Assembly: GCA_018806985.1 (NCBI GenBank)
Contig: JADANN010000457.1
Location: 3,567,001 to 3,631,000, forward strand
Direction: 5' to 3'
DNA length: 64,000 bases
Source: Angiostrongylus vasorum
Taxonomy: Eukaryota; Nematoda; Chromadorea; Rhabditida; Metastrongylidae
This document shows positions 59,527 through 64,000 of this stretch, in pieces. Position 1 is the stretch's first letter; each line of letters begins with the position of its first letter. A program made the position numbers and the translations under genes. Under the pieces are notes generated by a model, which saw only the letters and a program-made list of their open reading frames with translations, was not told the DNA's origin and searched no databases.

Positions 59527-60967
59527 TGCAAATGAGATGATGTCCGTTGCGATGCGTCCATCGCACGATCCAAAATCACATCCAATATTGAGCGTGAGGT
59601 TGTCAGTAGAAAATGTGGACGACGTCGAGGGATTAAATCGATGTCTATTGGGACTATAAAAGCAAGTGCAAGCATTTGTGTTGCAACTGATGTCGATCAC
59701 CCAGAAGTTCGAAGAGCCGGTGTCAAGCAAGAGAGTGAAGTCCTGGCCTAAAATTGTACAGCATTTAGTGTAAGCGAAAATTGTCTCGATGATAACAGCT
59801 TGTAATTAACATTATAACTGCCCCGGATAATAGTGGTTGATGTCTGTGAATAACATTGATAACTATTTCGGATAAAATCGAAGGAAATGTGTTTGGGGTG
59901 TACGCCAAGTGTTCCATGTTCTAATTAATTTCTTCTATCCTCCTAATTGAATGAAAAAATGCCGTGCAATGATGTGGAAAAGATGGTACGGGAAAAATAC
60001 TGGATTTCGTGAGGTTTTCCTACATGGTTTTAGAGAACAGTAGTTTGGTTCACCTTTCAGTAAACCTCGACAATATTGCACATTGGACTGAGCCGTTTTC
60101 AATGTAAATAACTTTGATCGCTTTACATATACATAGTGATATATTTTTTCGAAAATCTTTTCTTTCTCAGTGATTTCCCACCATCTCTCTCCTCTTCGCT
60201 CTTGAGAAGAGTGGGAAAGAAAAATTCTGCCGAATTCTCTCCTAGCGGTGTTTGAAAGCTCCTAAGAGTGATCGTTGAGTCCCTTCTCTCAAAAGTGGAA
60301 GGCAGTGGCGGCTTCTTTCATGCAAAATTGCTTCATATGTGCTCATCAGGTGTTCCGACTGTGAATTTGACGGTGTAATAGAAGACAATGTAGTCGGATA
60401 TCGGTAGCAATCCCTCCTCGAACACTTGAGCACGGTGTAGATTCCTCACTTCCAGGTATTTTTGATGTTGATTTGCCCTAAAATATAGGATTGTTCCAGG
60501 TGATCGGTTCCAGGGTTTGAGACGTTTCAAACATTTGTCGTTCTTCATTTAGTTTAAAAGAATGTTCTAATTCATGGCAACAAGTATTTGGCTACACAGA
60601 AAATACTCTATCACTCCACCCTAGCATTGAATACGAGCTGCAACTGAAACCTTTTCTATCGGAAGGTGTAGTTCGCAGTAGAGCACCACTACCACCCGTA
60701 TAGGGTGGAAAAATGATTGTAACCTTGGCTACAAGCGATAGCTGATGTGGTACAAAGGGTGCTGTAATCTTCTTGCTTTGAAGTGTGAGGCAGAAAACCG
60801 ATATCGTCTCAGCTTCACGTCAATCTTCAACAAATCAGTGCCATATTTTCTTGTACATCTTACTTGATGAGACGGGAAACGAGCGATCCTGACGAACGAG
60901 TCTCCATTTTGTACGTTTCGCCATGAACAATGACCACGAGCGCTGCGAGACCGAGAATCGTCTTCAT
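59527..60967 (-). CDS. Secreted pepsin-like aspartic protease, 5' half only (family A1)
   Basis: Exons 60967-60864, 60477-60347 and 59747-59527 join in phase to 152 residues. The start MKTILGLAALVVIVHGE is a good signal peptide. A propeptide-like stretch (LVSRLIKANQHQKYLEVRN) leads to DYIVFYYTVKFTVGTP, then the loop GQDFTLLLDTGSSNFWV with the first catalytic Asp. A Cys-rich loop (CNTNACTC) and the nematode-typical RHRFNPSTSSTF follow. The flap region reads LNIGCDFGSCDGRIATDII: the usual flap Tyr of Y-G-[ST]-G aligns with Cys. The exon 2 donor is CCTG|ATGAGC, where GTGAGC would be ideal; without splicing there, translation stops two codons later. No second lobe (second DTG/DSG) was found down to about 57.5 kb, and SINE-A copies lie in that direction. 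Relatives are gut digestive proteases. Truncation plus the donor change suggest a pseudogene, but the intact frame across three exons suggests recent decay or a missed distal part. Confidence 0.8.
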
Positions 60968-61662
60968 TGCTGAAGCCTAGGACCGCCATTAGTGAATATA
61001 CTTTAAACTTGATGTGTCAGTGAAGAGTTGAATGTAATCTTTTTTTATAGGTTTTTGTTTCTGATTTTCTTAGTCCACCTGCAAAATTCTCATTCATTGT
61101 TATTGATGATCACAACAAACACTACTGTCAGTTTCCTACTTCTATGAAGTCAGTCCATGTGCATTAACAATTCCACATCTTCTTATTTACTTGTAAATTC
61201 GCATCCTATTTCTTAGAATTCCAAATTTCTTTTGCAGGCCGTGGTTTTTTCTTAAGGTTGAAGTTATGTTTTCAGCCGAAGGGTTGTCTAACCAAATTTT
61301 CTCGAAACATTGCTTTCTTTTCGTCGGCCCAAGGTATCAGATCGATATCCTCGTGTGTTAACTGGGAAGGCTTTTGAACGAGGCGCAACACGAGGCGCAA
61401 TATCTTGTATGAATGGAAGCCATTTCTAACAGACATGGCCGAGAACGGCACCAGTCCTTAAAAACACTGCTGTAACTTTTATGAAAACGGAAGGAGTTGA
61501 TGATGTTATGAGAAACAGATGAGATAGACAGCAGCAGGTAAGAAGAGACGTTGTGTTGCCTTTTATATAGTGTGCTCGGAAACTTCGTTATCGTCAGAGT
61601 TTGCTAAGGAATGCCGATGCTCTCACATGAGACGCGATGGTTCTTCGGTCCGATATAGAAGC
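60968..61662. other. 5' flank of the aspartic-protease gene
   Basis: Contains its promoter if the gene is transcribed leftward from 60967. No TATA-like or other specific site can be defended, and no other gene is seen. Confidence 0.35.
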
Positions 61663-61916
61663 AGATAGCGCTCTGGAATGTATTTGGAGGACAGAGCATG
61701 ATCTCTGATTAAAGTTAACGGATTTGATGACAGCAACGATTAGTAATGCTTCTTTCGTCGATGCTTAGATAATGTCTTCAGTGTTGCTGATAAAGCGCTA
61801 GAATGTGTCTGGAAGACAGCGCATGATCTCTGGTTAAAGTTGGCGGACTTGATAACATCATAGAACAGCAGTGCTCTCTAGCTGGATGCGTAGATGACTT
61901 GTCTTCAGTGTTATCG
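61663..61916. repeat. Diverged tandem duplication, about 127-bp unit
   Basis: Unit 1 starts GATAGCGCTCTGGAATGTAT; unit 2 starts GATAAAGCGCTAGAATGTGT at 61789. Both contain GCATGATCTCTG-TTAAAGTT and end CTTCAGTGTT. No coding frame spans it. Confidence 0.75.
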
Positions 61917-62039
61917 CAGCACACGGTACAGTTTCTATTTGTGTGAAAATTCATGCACTCTCAAGTCGTCGGCATAGGCGTTGTCGTCTTTTTGAGAACC
62001 GCATGCATGGCAGTGGTGCTGCCAGACAAAGGTGTAGGA

Positions 62040-62328
62040 TGTTGGTGGATGAAGACCTTCCAACTTTACGTGTGGCTTCAGTTGCTACTTGACGATTTTC
62101 TTTTCATCTTGAATGTCGTAAAATGCTGGTCAAGTAATTCCCCGTGGAGTCCTGAGATCGCTGGAATGGAGCGTTCCCAGTTGGACTGCAGGGAGTAATT
62201 TTTCCTAGAGAAGTCCGGTATTGGCTTCCCGACCCCGGAGGGATGAGAGGCTTGGTTGGCACGGAGCGGAATCGAACTAGAACCATGCTCGTGATGGCTA
62301 ACATCACTACCACTGTGCTATCCGCCCG
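62040..62328 (-). repeat. SINE family B, 3'-shortened
   Basis: Minus-strand head GGCGGATAGCACAGTGGTAG and B box AGTTCGATTCC; the body ends at GAAGACCTTCCAACTTTACG (plus view), earlier than in other copies. Confidence 0.8.
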
Positions 62329-62733
62329 ATTTTTGCAATAATAAGTAAATGCAAGTTAAAAACGAGACAAATGATTGTAAACTGCTTTATACAGTTTGAA
62401 ATTTAATTAAACTGCTTGAGGTACAAAAAAAATTTGGTTATTTGCTTAATTCTTGTTGGCTTCGACAAGTAACTTTGCACATGAATGAGATCCTTTTAAT
62501 TTCCCAATTATGTCACAGCCCGCGTAAAAATTAACAAAAACGCCTGATTACTAATTAATAACTCTACGTCTGCTTATTGCGCCTTAAGAAAAATAATTGT
62601 TAAAGTGTAATTGTAGCGCATAGCCTAACCACAATCACATGCCTACCTAGGCCTGGGACCTGGTCTGAGTACTGTTATCTATTATGCAAACTCAGAAAAA
62701 AAACGAAAGCAATATTTGTGTAACGTGTTAATA

Positions 62734-63023
62734 AACAAGGATAAAGCTTTCGGCATCGGTCAATCCCTGAGTTTTCGATCTTCTTCGAACTTCGATATTC
62801 GACTTCATTAAGCATCGTCTGGAGGTGATTAAATGGATATCTGGCCTTTACAATGACACGCGATGGCCTACCGATCTATCGAGCCAGTGCTGCTATCCTC
62901 CCAGACAAGTCTGTGCCCAAATTGCCGACCCCGGAGAGATGGAAGGCTTGGTGGGCCATGGGCGCGAGGATCGATTCCATGTGTGTTGAAAGGCGCCTCC
63001 GACCACTGCGCCACATACGCCTC
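62734..63023 (-). repeat. SINE family A with target-site duplication
   Basis: Complete copy flanked by a perfect 12-base duplication AACGTGTTAATA (62722-62733 and 63024-63035). Tail AAGGATAAAGC side at 62738; head GAGGCGTATGTGGCGCAGTG on the minus strand. Confidence 0.9.
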
Positions 63024-63646
63024 AACGTGTTAATACACACGCATAATGTTGTAATAATAATCCTTAGATTATCTTACATATTATAACAATGATATATGGT
63101 GTAATATAAGAAGTATAGCAATTTTCAATGAAGACTTTCTTATTAGTTCCCCCGGAAGCAGACACAACGTCCTTAACTCTCGCCACGACTTCCAATTGTG
63201 GTTTGCAGCCGACCGGAGGACGTACTTGATAATTTCCCTCAATTTTTTGCAAAATTGGACAATAACTTGTCAATAGCTAGGAGACTTTGTCGGATGAGAT
63301 CGTGAATGGAATGTGAAAGAGGCTTTGCTCTGACGTTCAATAGCTATGAATAATATTTATTATACTGTTTGCTGTATGTTGTAATAGAACACCGTGAAAA
63401 TACGCTGCGGTCAATATTTGGAAGTGACAGATCTCTTCGCGACCAACGCCCAACACAATATCTCTGTTCTACAAGCTATCAATTGGTTACAAAATGTATG
63501 GGAAAATAGTTCTGTGTGTTTAATTGCACCATTGGAGAGAAAAATGAGACCTACACGTGCTTTAGCGGCCCCTCACGCAAAATCATTGCAACACCTATAG
63601 GTGTTACTCGTCACGAGAGTTTTTAATTTGGTACCAGCACAGCAAA

Positions 63647-63935
63647 AAGGGCTCGTGTGACGCAGTGGTTGGAGGCGGCACTCCGACACACACGTGGAAT
63701 CGATTCTTGCGCTCATGGCCCGCAAGCCTTCCATCTCTCCGGGGTCGGCAAATTGGTGCTAGCCTTGTCTAGTAGGATAGCAGCACTGGCTCGATACATC
63801 GGTAGACCACCGCAAGTCATTACCAAGGCCAGATATGCAATCAGTCACTCACCTCCACGATACTTAATGAAGTCGAATGCATGGCGAATCCCTCAGGGGA
63901 TTGATCAACGCCGAGAGATTTTAGAGGCTTTACCA
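63647..63935 (+). repeat. SINE family A, full length
   Basis: Head GCTCGTGTGACGCAGTGGTT, B box GAATCGATTC, body CTGGCTCGATACATCGGTAG, tail CAGGGGATTGATCAACGCCG. Confidence 0.85.
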
Positions 63936-64000
63936 ACACAGCATTGATTCGCACTTCGACGGATCTAGCCTTTTTCAGAGCGTAGAAAGGGTCAAATTGG

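Noticed and set aside
1..64000. CRISPR array, rRNA, telomere repeat or viral gene
   Set aside because: No regularly spaced direct repeats, no rRNA core sequence, no TTAGGC runs and no viral polymerase or capsid signature were seen.

Overview
The window looks like nuclear DNA of a clade V parasitic nematode (Strongylida, probably hookworm-like). It is AT-rich and intron-rich, with GT-AG splice sites and short T-rich/CAG acceptors. It is saturated with tRNA-derived SINEs, small inverted-repeat elements and decayed RTE-type LINE copies. There is no sign of a bacterial or plasmid genome, no CRISPR array and no rRNA. Most open frames longer than 60 codons lie inside repeats, so genes were built exon by exon, checking splice sites, reading phase and family signatures.

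Plus-strand genes: (1) about 0.7-10.8 kb, the last four exons of a calmodulin-like gene (three intact EF-hands; first exons lie before the window). (2) about 25.8-41.6 kb, a 12-exon gene for an IQSEC/BRAG-type Arf guanine-nucleotide exchange factor (IQ motif, Sec7, PH). Every exon joins in phase to give about 619 codons. (3) 43.07-43.71 kb, a compact three-exon gene for a 118-residue protein related to what vertebrates encode as POLR1D 'isoform 2'. From memory, the C. elegans clone M02B7 carries both cal-3 and an IQSEC-type gene, so genes 1 and 2 probably keep an old neighbourhood.

Minus-strand genes: about 51.4-52.1 kb, two exons of a PP1-type Ser/Thr phosphatase without the rest of the catalytic domain. 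59.5-61.0 kb, the 5' half of a secreted pepsin-like aspartic protease with a signal peptide, an intact first DTG motif, an unusual flap, and a predicted splice donor reading AT instead of GT. Both look partial or decaying.

Repeats: SINE family A (about 280 bp, A/B boxes like a tRNA gene, TTATCC-type tail) has about 18 copies. One is nested inside another with a 14-bp target-site duplication (7.04-7.58 kb); another has a 12-bp duplication (62.72-63.04 kb). Families B and D also have tRNA-like heads. Family C ends in AAGTATC-like tails. Families E and F include copies with terminal inverted repeats (3.64-4.09 kb; 39.68-40.07 kb). RTE LINE remnants lie at 1.7-4.5 kb (minus), 46.5-49.1 kb (plus, reverse-transcriptase core deleted) and 53.2-53.7 kb (plus).

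The genes do not form an operon-like pathway. The calmodulin-like protein and the IQ motif of the Arf-GEF are biochemically compatible (calmodulins bind IQ motifs), but a functional link is only suggested by proximity. Several low-confidence coding candidates are listed separately.
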